Of a DNA stretch of 15,868 nucleotides, positions 6,383-12,960 are shown piece by piece (the stretch's first letter is position 1; each line of letters opens with the position of its first letter). The notes under the pieces are model-generated. The model was not told the origin of the DNA. It worked only from the letters and a program-made list of their open reading frames with translations, and searched no databases. The position numbers and the translations under genes are program-made. Origin of the DNA: Rhodanobacteraceae bacterium UBA703 (GTDB lineage: Bacteria; Pseudomonadota; Gammaproteobacteria; Xanthomonadales; Rhodanobacteraceae); contig DBMH01000151.1 in assembly GCA_002297645.1 (NCBI GenBank), forward strand, positions 941-16,808, read 5' to 3'.

Positions 6383-6982
6383 ATGCCACCGGATCGATCG
6401 AACGGCTGGAACGCCATTGCACAGCGCTTCATGGCCGAACGCTCGTCCGCCGGCGCAGCAACCGTACGGGCGTGGTGCCGCGTGCTGCCTGAAGGCGCCT
6501 CGGTGCTCGATCTCGGTTGCGGCTCCGGCGTGCCGATTTCCGAGGCATTGCTGGGCGAGGGCTGCGACGTCTTCGGCGTCGATGCGTCTCCCATCCTGGT
6601 CGCCGCCTTTCGCCGCCGGTTTCCGCAGGTGCAGGTGGCGTGCGAGCCCGCGGAGGAATCCCGCTTCTTCGACCGGGCCTACGATGGCGTGGTCGCCGTC
6701 GGCCTGTTGTTCCTGCTGGCGCCGGACGTGCAGCGTTCGCTGATCCATCGGGTGTCCGCTGCGCTGAAATCGGGCGGGCGTTTTCTGTTCACGGCGCCGC
6801 TGCAGAGCGCGACGTGGAAGGACACGCTGACGGGGCGCGAATCCGTGTCGCTGGGCGACGAAGCCTATCGGCACGCACTCGATGAAGCCGGCTTGAGGGT
6901 CGTCGGCGAGTATGTCGACGAGGGAGGAAATCATTTCTACGACGCCGCCGGAAAGTACGCCTCGTCCATCGCGGCGAGGTGA
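6383..6982 (+). CDS. Class I SAM-dependent methyltransferase
   Basis: This 199-residue cytoplasmic protein has a Rossmann-type methyltransferase core. Motif I, VLDLGCGSGVP, begins at residue 41 and binds S-adenosylmethionine. GVDAS after the second strand supplies the acidic ribose contact. YDGVVAVGLLFLLAPDVQRSLIHRVSAALKSGGRFLFTAP spans motifs II-III, as in the UbiE/Methyltransf_11/25 group. The C-terminal part (GESVSLGDEAY-like region to the end) is where acceptor recognition would lie; the acceptor is unknown. The start is well supported: AGGAGG at 6371-6376, 6 bases before ATG 6383. A much longer in-frame reading from 6215 would overlap the hydrolase gene and is arginine-rich. It lies 76 bases after the hydrolase and 76 before map. 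Confidence 0.88.
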   Translation: MPPDRSNGWNAIAQRFMAERSSAGAATVRAWCRVLPEGASVLDLGCGSGVPISEALLGEGCDVFGVDASPILVAAFRRRFPQVQVACEPAEESRFFDRAYDGVVAVGLLFLLAPDVQRSLIHRVSAALKSGGRFLFTAPLQSATWKDTLTGRESVSLGDEAYRHALDEAGLRVVGEYVDEGGNHFYDAAGKYASSIAAR

Positions 6983-7058
6983 GCCTTCGAGGCGAAAGGC
7001 TTCCTTCTGGAACGATGTGGGCGATACTGGGCTGACGATTCCGATCCGGGGCAACCTC

Positions 7059-7805
7059 ATGACCATCGAAACCGAAGACGACGTCGTCGCGCTCAAACGC
7101 ATTGGCAGGATCGTTTCCAGCGTGCTCCACGAGATGCTCGACGCGGCCGGGCCCGGCATGACCACGCGCGAGCTGGACGCCTTGGGCGAGCGCCTGCTCG
7201 AACGGCACGGCGCGCGCTCGGCGCCCAAGATCACCTACGACTTCCCCGGCTCGACCTGCATCAGCATCAACGAGGAAGCCGCGCACGGCATCCCGGGCGA
7301 CCGGGTGATCCAGCCCGGGGACGTGCTGAACGTCGACGTGTCCGCCGAGCTGGACGGCTACTTTGCCGATACCGGCGGCACGCGCGTGGTGCCACCGACC
7401 AATCCGCAGAAGACGCGCCTGTGCCATGCCACGCACACGGCGCTCGAAGAGGCCATGCGGCAGGCACGCGCCGGCCGTCCGATCAACGGCATCGGCGCGG
7501 CCATCCAGCGCACGGCGAAGGCCTACGGCTTCCGCGTCATCGAGAACCTCGGCAGCCACGGTGTCGGTCGCGCGCTGCACGAGGCGCCCGAGCACATCCC
7601 CGGCTACTTCGATCCTTCGGACCGGCGCATCCTGGAGGAGGGCATGGTGATCACCATCGAGCCCTTTCTCTCGACCAGGAGCCGCCTCGTGACCGAGGCC
7701 TCCGACGGCTGGACCCTGGTCGGCGTGCCCGGCAACCTGTCGGCGCAGTACGAGCACACGATGATCATCACGCGGGGCGAGCCGATCGTGGTGACGCGGC
7801 ATTGA
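7059..7805 (+). CDS. map: Methionine aminopeptidase, type I
   Basis: The 248-residue cytosolic dimetal protease removes initiator methionine from nascent proteins. All five metal ligands are present with E. coli-like spacing: D93 (NVDVS), D104 (FADTGG), H167 (GSHGVGRALHE), E201 (ITIEPF) and E232 (SAQYEHT). There is no N-terminal zinc-finger extension, so this is the short bacterial form. ATG 7059 is chosen; the upstream in-frame start at 6912 lies within the methyltransferase gene. The ribosome site is weak (GGGG at 7048-7051). A possible -10 box, GATACT, is at 7023-7028. The housekeeping map of related bacteria usually sits beside rpsB, which is absent here, so this may be a second copy. tspO follows after 37 bases. 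Confidence 0.93.
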   Translation: MTIETEDDVVALKRIGRIVSSVLHEMLDAAGPGMTTRELDALGERLLERHGARSAPKITYDFPGSTCISINEEAAHGIPGDRVIQPGDVLNVDVSAELDGYFADTGGTRVVPPTNPQKTRLCHATHTALEEAMRQARAGRPINGIGAAIQRTAKAYGFRVIENLGSHGVGRALHEAPEHIPGYFDPSDRRILEEGMVITIEPFLSTRSRLVTEASDGWTLVGVPGNLSAQYEHTMIITRGEPIVVTRH

Positions 7806-7842
7806 GCAACCCGCTTTCATTCGATCCTAAGGAGAGTCGATC

Positions 7843-8331
7843 GTGATGTCGACGCGCCAACAACTCATCGGACTGATCGCCTGGCTCGCGCTCTGCTTCG
7901 CCGCCGCCGCGATCGGCGGCATCGCTTCGATCCAGGCGGCTTCGTTCTACGGAGGACTCGCGCGGCCGGAATGGGCGCCGCCGGCGGCGTGGTTCGGTCC
8001 GGTCTGGACCGTGTTGTACACGCTGATGGGCATCGCCGCGTGGCTGGTCTGGCGCGTGGGGGGATTTCGTGCCGCGCGTGCCGCGTTGAGCGTGTTCCTG
8101 GTGCAGTTAGCGCTCAATGCGTTGTGGAGCTGGCTGTTCTTCCGCTGGAAGCTGGGCGCGCTGGCTGTTATCGAGATCGCGCTGCTGTGGCTGCTCGTCG
8201 TCGCGACGCTCTTCGCGTTCTGGCGTGTCCGCAAGACAGCGGGCGCGTTGTTGCTGCCCTACCTGCTCTGGGTCGGTTTCGCCACGGTGCTGTGCTATTC
8301 GGTGTGGCGGCTCAATCCAGGAGCGTTGTAG
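7843..8331 (+). CDS. tspO: TspO/MBR family tryptophan-rich sensory protein
   Basis: A 162-residue membrane protein with five predicted transmembrane helices and the Trp/Pro-rich hallmarks of the translocator-protein family: YGGLARPEWAPPAAWFGPVWTVLYTLMGIAAWLVW after helix 1, ALNALWSWLFF, and the C-terminal LWVGFATVLCYSVWRLN. Bacterial TspO binds porphyrins and affects tetrapyrrole and stress responses; the bound ligand here is inferred from the family. Helix boundaries are roughly 8-30, 45-67, 78-99, 103-126 and 130-152. The start may be GTG 7843 (AAGGAG at 7829-7834, 8-base spacing) or ATG 7846 (11-base spacing). The product differs by one residue. It probably shares a transcript with map, 37 bases upstream. 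Confidence 0.92.
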   Translation: MMSTRQQLIGLIAWLALCFAAAAIGGIASIQAASFYGGLARPEWAPPAAWFGPVWTVLYTLMGIAAWLVWRVGGFRAARAALSVFLVQLALNALWSWLFFRWKLGALAVIEIALLWLLVVATLFAFWRVRKTAGALLLPYLLWVGFATVLCYSVWRLNPGAL

Positions 8332-8362
8332 AGGACCGGGCGGGCGTTTCTCCAAACGACGT

Positions 8363-8425
8363 CGATCGGCGACCACGGGGAGTGGCCTGATCTCGCTCCC
8401 TGTCGATTCCGACCTCCGCCGATCG
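8363..8425 (+). promoter_or_regulatory. Inverted repeats in the MATE gene leader
   Basis: CGATCGGCG (8363-8371) is perfectly complementary to CGCCGATCG (8417-8425). The enclosed segment contains a second small hairpin, CCAC-GGGGA-GTGG (8373-8385). Together they could fold the 168-base gap before the MATE gene. The loops do not carry the ACGR signature of guanidine-II riboswitches, and I recognise no known riboswitch. Confidence 0.3.
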
Positions 8426-8499
8426 TCGTCCCTTCGTCCGCGGCGACTTCTGCTTCGTCTACCACCTGCGCCGCGACGACGGAACCTCAGGAGCGTGCA

Positions 8500-9930
8500 A
8501 TGCCCCCAGAAACGTCGGCACCCGACTACACCGCCCCCCATCCGCCTCAGTCGCTCTGGCGCGAACTGCGCGACGCCGTGCGCGGCACCGACGCGGACTA
8601 CACCAAGATCCCGCTGCGCCGCGCGGTGTTCCTGCTGGCGGTGCCGATGGTGCTGGAGTTGGTGCTGGAATCGACCTTCGCGGTGGTCGACATCTTCTTC
8701 GTCTCCAAGCTCGGCCCGTCGGCCGTCGCCACGGTCGGCCTGACCGAGAGCTACCTGTTCCTGCTCTACGCGGTGGCGATGGGCCTGGCGATGGCGGTGA
8801 CCGCGGTGGTGGCGCGGCGCATCGGCGAGGGCAAGCGCGAGGAGGCGGCGATCACCGCGGTGCAGGCGATCTTCGTCGCCTTGCTGGTGGCGGTGCTGCC
8901 GGCGCTGGTCGGCGTCTTGTACGCGCAGGACCTGCTGCGCCTGATGGGCGCCGACGCCTGGGCGATCGAGCACGGCTACCGCTACACGCAGTGGATGCTC
9001 GGCGGCAACGCGGTGATCGTGCTCCTGTTCGTGATCAACGCGATCTTTCGCGGCGCCGGCGACGCGGCCATCGCGATGCGCGTGCTGTGGCTGTCCAACG
9101 GCCTCAACATCCTGCTGTGCCCGCTGCTGATCTTCGGTCTCGGTCCGATCCCGGCGCTCGGCATCGAAGGCGCGGCGATCGCCACCAACATCGGCCGCGG
9201 CTGCGGCGTGCTGTTCCAGCTGTGGATGCTGTTCCACGCCGGCAAGCACCTGCGCGTGAGCCTGGATCAACTGGTGTGGCGCGGCGCGATGCTGTGGAAC
9301 ATCGTGCGCACCTCGCTCGGCGGCATCGGCCAGATGATCGTCGCGATGACGGCGTGGATCTTCCTGATGCGCATCCTCGCCGCGATCGGCAGCGAGGCGG
9401 TGGCCGGTGCGACCATCGCGATCCGCCTGATGATGTTCACGATGATGCCGGCCTGGGGCATGTCCAACGCGGCCGCGACCCTGGTCGGGCAGAACCTCGG
9501 CGCCGGCCATGCCGATCGCGCCGAGGCGTCGGTGTGGCGCATCGGCTGGTACAACATGGCCTATCTGGTCGGCGTGTCGGTGCTGTTCTTCGCCTTCCCG
9601 CAGCCGCTGGTCGCCTTCTTCAGCGGCGATCCGGAAGTGGTCAAGGTCGGCGCGGAATGGCTGCGCATCCTGTCGTATTCGTTCTTCGTCTACGGCTGGT
9701 GGATGGTGACCGTGCAGGCGTTCAACGGCGCCGGCGACACGATCACGCCGACCAAGATCAACGCGGTGTTCTTCTGGCTGATCCAGATCCCGCTGTGCTA
9801 CGCACTGGCGATCCACTTCGGCTGGAAGGAGCTGGGCGTGTTCTGGGGCGTGTTCGTGTCGGAGACCTCGGTCGGCCTGTTCACCTTGTGGCTGTTCACG
9901 CGCGGAACGTGGAAGCAGGCGACGGTGTAG
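8500..9930 (+). CDS. MATE family multidrug/toxin efflux transporter
   Basis: This 476-residue inner-membrane protein has about 12 transmembrane helices in two homologous halves. It exports organic cations, drugs or metabolites in exchange for Na+ or H+. Family marks are LAVPMVLELVLESTFAVVDIFFVSKLG in helix 1, FRGAGDAAIAMRV with LGIEGAAIAT in the N-half, VGQNLGAG (from V329) opening the second half's cytoplasmic loop, and FNGAGDTITP with GVFWGVFVSE in the C-half. A roughly 40-residue polar N-terminal tail precedes helix 1. ATG 8500 has AGGAG (8489-8493), 6-base spacing. No partner regulator or membrane-fusion gene is adjacent, so it acts as a single-component pump. Coupling ion and substrate are not determinable. 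Confidence 0.94.
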   Translation: MPPETSAPDYTAPHPPQSLWRELRDAVRGTDADYTKIPLRRAVFLLAVPMVLELVLESTFAVVDIFFVSKLGPSAVATVGLTESYLFLLYAVAMGLAMAVTAVVARRIGEGKREEAAITAVQAIFVALLVAVLPALVGVLYAQDLLRLMGADAWAIEHGYRYTQWMLGGNAVIVLLFVINAIFRGAGDAAIAMRVLWLSNGLNILLCPLLIFGLGPIPALGIEGAAIATNIGRGCGVLFQLWMLFHAGKHLRVSLDQLVWRGAMLWNIVRTSLGGIGQMIVAMTAWIFLMRILAAIGSEAVAGATIAIRLMMFTMMPAWGMSNAAATLVGQNLGAGHADRAEASVWRIGWYNMAYLVGVSVLFFAFPQPLVAFFSGDPEVVKVGAEWLRILSYSFFVYGWWMVTVQAFNGAGDTITPTKINAVFFWLIQIPLCYALAIHFGWKELGVFWGVFVSETSVGLFTLWLFTRGTWKQATV

Positions 9931-10031
9931 CGGGAATGGGGAAGAACGCTGTTCCGGAGGACGTTGGCGATGCCGGCCGGATATGCGACTCTGCTCCGAC
10001 TTCCATTTGGGTCAGGTGTCGGGCCTCGATC

Positions 10032-10415
10032 ATGTTCCATCACGTTTCCCTGGGCGTTCGCAACCTGTCGTTGTCCGGCGCGTTCTACGACGCCGCGCTG
10101 GGTGCTCTCGGGTTTCGTCGGGTGTTCGAAGGCGACGAATCGATCGGCTACGGCCTGGTCGACGGGCAGGATCTTCTCTTGCTGAACCTCGATCCTGCCG
10201 CTTCGCCTCCCGGCCCCGGGTTTCACTTGGCGTTCGCCACGTCGTCCAGGGCAGTGGTCGACGCCTTCCATGCGGCGGCATTGCGGGTTGGCGGACGGGA
10301 CAATGGGCCGCCTGGACTGCGTCCGCACTACGGGCGCGACTACTACGCAGCGTTCCTGATAGATCCGGACGGCCACAGGATCGAGGCGGTCATCAATTCG
10401 CCGGAGACGGCCTAG
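10032..10415 (+). CDS. VOC superfamily protein (glyoxalase-like)
   Basis: A 127-residue single-chain VOC protein of two beta-alpha-beta3 modules. HHVSLGVRNLSLSGAFYDAALGALGF opens module one, with the first ligand His at residue 3 or 4. FHLAFATSSRAVVDAFHAAAL opens module two with a second His. FLIDPDGHRIEAVIN ends it with the ligand Glu, so all expected metal-site positions are filled. The N-P-G-P-P-G-L-RPHYGRDYYAAF pattern is common in this subgroup. It probably dimerises and binds a divalent metal; substrate unknown. ATG 10032 has no strong ribosome site (AGGTG at 10014-10018 at best). It lies 101 bases after the MATE gene and converges with the next gene. Confidence 0.85.
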   Translation: MFHHVSLGVRNLSLSGAFYDAALGALGFRRVFEGDESIGYGLVDGQDLLLLNLDPAASPPGPGFHLAFATSSRAVVDAFHAAALRVGGRDNGPPGLRPHYGRDYYAAFLIDPDGHRIEAVINSPETA

Positions 10416-10422
10416 CCGGAGT

Positions 10423-10442
10423 CGGGCGGCCGAACCCGCCCG
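10423..10442. terminator. Hairpin between convergent genes (possible bidirectional terminator)
   Basis: CGGGCGG-CCGAAC-CCGCCCG is a perfect 7-base GC-rich stem with a 6-base loop, 8 bases after the VOC stop and between convergent genes. No T-run follows on either strand, so efficient intrinsic termination is uncertain. Confidence 0.45.
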
Positions 10443-10521
10443 CAGCGATGCGCACGAGCGAGGTCGGGACGATGGGCGGTGCAGCGAAGATCGCGTGTCA
10501 CCCGGGCGCTACGCCTCCTCT

Positions 10522-10917
10522 TCAGGTCAACCACGCCTCCAGCACCTGCAATGCGTCCTTTCGCGGATATTCCGTTCCCGCGTCCGGTGCATACCGCCGT
10601 CCCTGGTAGTCGACGACCAGCTCGCCGAACGGATCGTCGACGGTATCGGTTTCCTCGATGATCAGTTCCAGGTCTTCCAGCGCCTCCTCGGCGCTGGCGA
10701 CCTCGAGCGGCATGTGGAGGATCACGAGCCAGGAGATGAAAGTCGCGTTCGCGTCGCTTTCGCGGGCCGTGCGGACGGCGGCGGCGAGTGCCGACGCGCG
10801 AGCCGCGAAGTGGGTGCGTGCAGGCGCCTCCGACGGAAACACGGCGATGGCTTCGCCTTGCGATTGGAGGTCGCCGGTAGCGACGTTTTCGAAGCTGGAA
10901 ATGACGATGTAACTCAT
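10522..10917 (-). CDS. Hypothetical protein, 131 residues
   Basis: I recognise no family. The protein has no signal peptide or clear membrane helix and is probably soluble. The N-terminal half suggests alternating strands and a helix (MSYIVISSFENVATG, then Ala-rich ARTHFAARASALAAAVRTA). ATFISWLVILHMPLEV is a hydrophobic core segment. A strongly acidic stretch (SAEEALEDLELIIEETDTVDDPFGE, about 77-98 without basic residues) follows. The end (DALQVLEAWL) looks like an amphipathic helix. Coding is supported by the length of a frame with sensible composition and by GGGAGG about 10 bases before the ATG. It converges with the VOC gene and follows the SPFH gene after 159 bases on the same strand. Confidence 0.65.
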   Translation of the reverse strand: MSYIVISSFENVATGDLQSQGEAIAVFPSEAPARTHFAARASALAAAVRTARESDANATFISWLVILHMPLEVASAEEALEDLELIIEETDTVDDPFGELVVDYQGRRYAPDAGTEYPRKDALQVLEAWLT

Positions 10918-10964
10918 GGCGGAAAGGCCTCCCGGCGTGACCCGGATGCATTGGAAGGAGCACC

Positions 10965-11037
10965 GCGCATTGTGCGCATGCGGGAATGGGAATGTCGGGA
11001 AAGTATCCCGGAATGCGATGGAGCGCGACGGTCCGTC
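10965..11037. other. Cluster of three short palindromes in an intergenic gap
   Basis: GCGCA-TTG-TGCGC (10965-10977), CGGGA-AAGTA-TCCCG (10996-11010) and GACGG-T-CCGTC (11027-11037) lie in the 159-base gap between the SPFH gene's end and the start of the 131-residue gene. The middle one has a terminator-like loop but no T-run. The others could be operators. Confidence 0.3.
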
Positions 11038-11076
11038 AGGAATGCACGTGGAGCCGCAGGTGTCGCCATCGGCGGT

Positions 11077-11988
11077 TCAGTTGCCTCTTTGCGGATCGAA
11101 GAACGGGATCGGCGTGCCCGCGTAGATGTTCGTCGGCAGCTGGCCGTTCCAGCGCTCCGCCTTGGTGCGCTCGACCTCGATGCGGCGCAGCTCGAGCACT
11201 TCCTTGCTGCGCGCGAGCGCCTCGTTCTGCACGCGCAGCGCCTCGGCCTGCGCTTCGGCGGCCTTGACGGTGGCATAGGCTTCGCCGTCGGCCTGTGCCT
11301 TCAGCGCGTTCGCCTCGGCCTCGGCCACGGCGACCTTCTGCTTCTGCTCGGCTTCGACGGTGCGTACCTTGTTCTCGGCGGCGAGGCGCAGCTGTTCCTG
11401 CGTCACCTTGTCGTTGATCGCCTTCATGTAGCTCTCGGAGAAGGCGAAGGTGCGCATGTCGATGTTGATGACCTGCGCGCCGTACTTGTCGAGCTTGTGG
11501 CGCAGCTGTTCGAGGATGTCGTTGGACACCTGCGCGCGCTTGGAAATCAGGTCGGGTGCGTTGTAGCGCGCGGTGACGGCCTTGAACACTTCCTGCGTGG
11601 CGGTCTGCACGTACGAGGACAGGTCGCCGTTGTGGCTGTACTTCTCGTACACCTCGCTGACGCGGTCGGGCAGGATCGAGTAGCGCACGGTCAGGTCGGT
11701 GTCGACCGGCTGCGTGTCGCTGGTCGAGCCGGTGGCCTTGTCGATGTGCGCGGCTTCGGCGCGCACCGAAAACAGGTTCACGTTCTGCCACGGCGGCACG
11801 AACACCAGTCCCTCGGACTCGATGCCCTTGATCGCGCCGAACTGCGTGCGCACGCCGCGCGAGCCGGTGGGCACCTGGCGGAACGGCCAGAACGTCCATA
11901 TGAGCAGGACGACGGCGGCGAGGATCGCCACGTCGCGGACGATCTTTTCCGGCTGGAGCTGGCCACTGGCGCTGCGGTAACGGGACAT
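11077..11988 (-). CDS. SPFH/prohibitin-domain membrane-anchored protein
   Basis: The 303-residue protein has one N-terminal transmembrane segment (about 19-35, AILAAVVLLIWTFWPF) and an SPFH/Band 7 domain (about 36-205; VPTGSRGVRTQFG, LVFVPPWQNV, VDTDLTVRYSI). An Ala/Glu/Lys/Gln-rich coiled coil (about 195-275) is typical of prohibitins, and it ends ERWNGQLPTNIYAGTPIPFFD. Such proteins form large rings at the inner membrane that organise membrane domains or regulate proteases such as FtsH. Here that is family knowledge, with no protease or NfeD gene adjacent. ATG is preceded by AAGGA with about 6-base spacing. The gene lies just downstream of, and may be cotranscribed with, the periplasmic protein gene. 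The product is shorter than FloT/flotillin and unlike paired HflK/HflC. Confidence 0.9.
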   Translation of the reverse strand: MSRYRSASGQLQPEKIVRDVAILAAVVLLIWTFWPFRQVPTGSRGVRTQFGAIKGIESEGLVFVPPWQNVNLFSVRAEAAHIDKATGSTSDTQPVDTDLTVRYSILPDRVSEVYEKYSHNGDLSSYVQTATQEVFKAVTARYNAPDLISKRAQVSNDILEQLRHKLDKYGAQVINIDMRTFAFSESYMKAINDKVTQEQLRLAAENKVRTVEAEQKQKVAVAEAEANALKAQADGEAYATVKAAEAQAEALRVQNEALARSKEVLELRRIEVERTKAERWNGQLPTNIYAGTPIPFFDPQRGN

Positions 11989-12125
11989 GCGATTTCCTTT
12001 CAGGGAGGGAATGACGGGAGGCGGAGACGACCGCGGACACGACGATGCGTCCGTCGCGGAGGCGTTCGAGCGGATGGCGGGAGGCTACGGTGCGGAACCG
12101 CCTTCTTCGCCGCGCTTCTCGATGA

Positions 12126-12827
12126 TCATGTGGTACGGAGGTAGAGCAGCCGTTCCGCGGCGGACACGCGCCGCCACTCGATGCGGCTGCCGAGGCCGTC
12201 GACGGACACACGGCAGCCGGAGCCGAGCGGGGCGCGGACCTTGGCTGTGTCCTCGGCGATCGCCTTCACCAGGTCGTAGCGGAAGCGCTCGGGGCGCGTC
12301 AGGCTCAGCGCGGTTTCGCTGCCGGCGTCGATCTCGGTACGACCCACGCGTTCGGCCTTGTCGACGAACGATCGCAGCGCGCGGGTCAGTTCTCCCGCCT
12401 TGGACGGTTCGCCGCCGATCGCGGTGCGCACGGACAGTTCGACCTTGCTGACGTCGGGGCGCTTCTCCTTCTTGCCGAGCGGAACCTGGTGGTTCCGCGC
12501 GTCGAGCAGTACCGGGTAGCCGTCGTCGTGGACGAGCTCGAAGCGCTTTCCGGAGGACGCGATCCTCTTCTCGATCGTCGCGTAGATCTCGCGCTTGCGG
12601 CCGTCCTCGCTGCGCGTGTCGTTGACCAGGGTGATCGGCAGCAGCAGGTAGTCGCCCGAGCGCCGGATGGCGACGGCCGGCGTGTCGAGCAGGTCGCGAT
12701 AGCTGATGCGCGAGCCGGTGACCGTGACGGTCTCCAGTGGCTGGGTATCGTCCTGCGCGCCGCCCGCGGCGGGCAGGGTGAATGCCGCGGCGGCGAACAC
12801 GCCGGTCGCGATGCGTCGAATCGTCAT
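12126..12827 (-). CDS. Exported protein of unknown function with apparent 3' frameshift
   Basis: As read, 233 residues. A Sec signal peptide (MTIRRIATGVFAAAAFTLPAAGGA, cleavage near residue 24) is followed by a mature region beginning with LETVTVTGSRIS. That phrase recalls TonB-receptor plugs, but no barrel follows. The rest is charged alpha/beta protein I cannot assign. The chosen ATG has GGGGGAGG just upstream; the reading upstream of it is arginine-rich. The last residues, LLYLRTT, look abnormal. In another frame the sequence continues YHMIIEKRGEEGGSAP and stops at TAG (12085-12087). One extra C in the CC run near 12134-12136 would give LLYLPYHMIIEK, a natural strand ending. The intended gene is therefore probably 12085-12827, which would bring its stop within 96 bases of the SPFH start. 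Confidence 0.75.
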   Translation of the reverse strand: MTIRRIATGVFAAAAFTLPAAGGAQDDTQPLETVTVTGSRISYRDLLDTPAVAIRRSGDYLLLPITLVNDTRSEDGRKREIYATIEKRIASSGKRFELVHDDGYPVLLDARNHQVPLGKKEKRPDVSKVELSVRTAIGGEPSKAGELTRALRSFVDKAERVGRTEIDAGSETALSLTRPERFRYDLVKAIAEDTAKVRAPLGSGCRVSVDGLGSRIEWRRVSAAERLLYLRTT

Positions 12828-12857
12828 GGGCCTCCCCCGAGGTCGGATGCGCGGGAG

Positions 12858-12886
12858 AGGGTAGCGTGCGGCCAGTGGACGGCCAA
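12858..12886 (-). promoter_or_regulatory. Candidate promoter of the exported-protein gene
   Basis: On the minus strand TTGGCC (12886-12881) and TACCCT (12863-12858) are 17 bases apart, with the -10 ending 30 bases before the ATG. They match the sigma-70 boxes at 4/6 and 3/6 positions. With the hairpin at 12918-12944 upstream, it suggests transcription separate from the S9 gene. Confidence 0.4.
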
Positions 12887-12917
12887 GAGGCCGGTTGCGC
12901 CGGCCTTGCCGGGAACG

Positions 12918-12944
12918 GAGCGGATCGCGGCGTGCGATCCGCTC
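12918..12944 (-). terminator. Perfect 11-base-pair hairpin after the S9 peptidase gene
   Basis: GAGCGGATCGC-GGCGT-GCGATCCGCTC is a perfect 11-base inverted repeat with a 5-base loop, 16 bases beyond the S9 stop. It is the strongest hairpin in the window and is placed as a terminator. The transcribed 3' flank is CGTTCCCGG, with no real U-run, so it may instead stabilise the mRNA end or need Rho. Confidence 0.55.
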
Positions 12945-12960
12945 GTCCCGCCGTCTCACG

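Noticed and set aside
5322..6743. Plus-strand 473-codon frame across the hydrolase and methyltransferase genes
   Set aside because: Arg-rich shadow in a different frame; both overlapping genes have recognisable catalytic motifs and ribosome sites.
8332..8499. Guanidine-type riboswitch before the MATE gene
   Set aside because: The hairpin loops do not carry the ACGR signature, and no other known motif was recognised.
8107..9816. Minus-strand 569-codon open frame opposite the MATE gene
   Set aside because: Its product is extremely His/Arg/Gln-rich and low in complexity, typical of the antisense of a membrane-protein gene.
10495..12144. Plus-strand 549-codon open frame opposite the SPFH gene
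   Set aside because: It covers two minus-strand genes in antisense and shows no domain. The SPFH frame has a ribosome site and clear domain order.
12690..12735. TonB-dependent receptor based on LETVTVTGSRI
   Set aside because: The phrase occurs in receptor plugs, but the protein is only about 230-250 residues with no beta-barrel.
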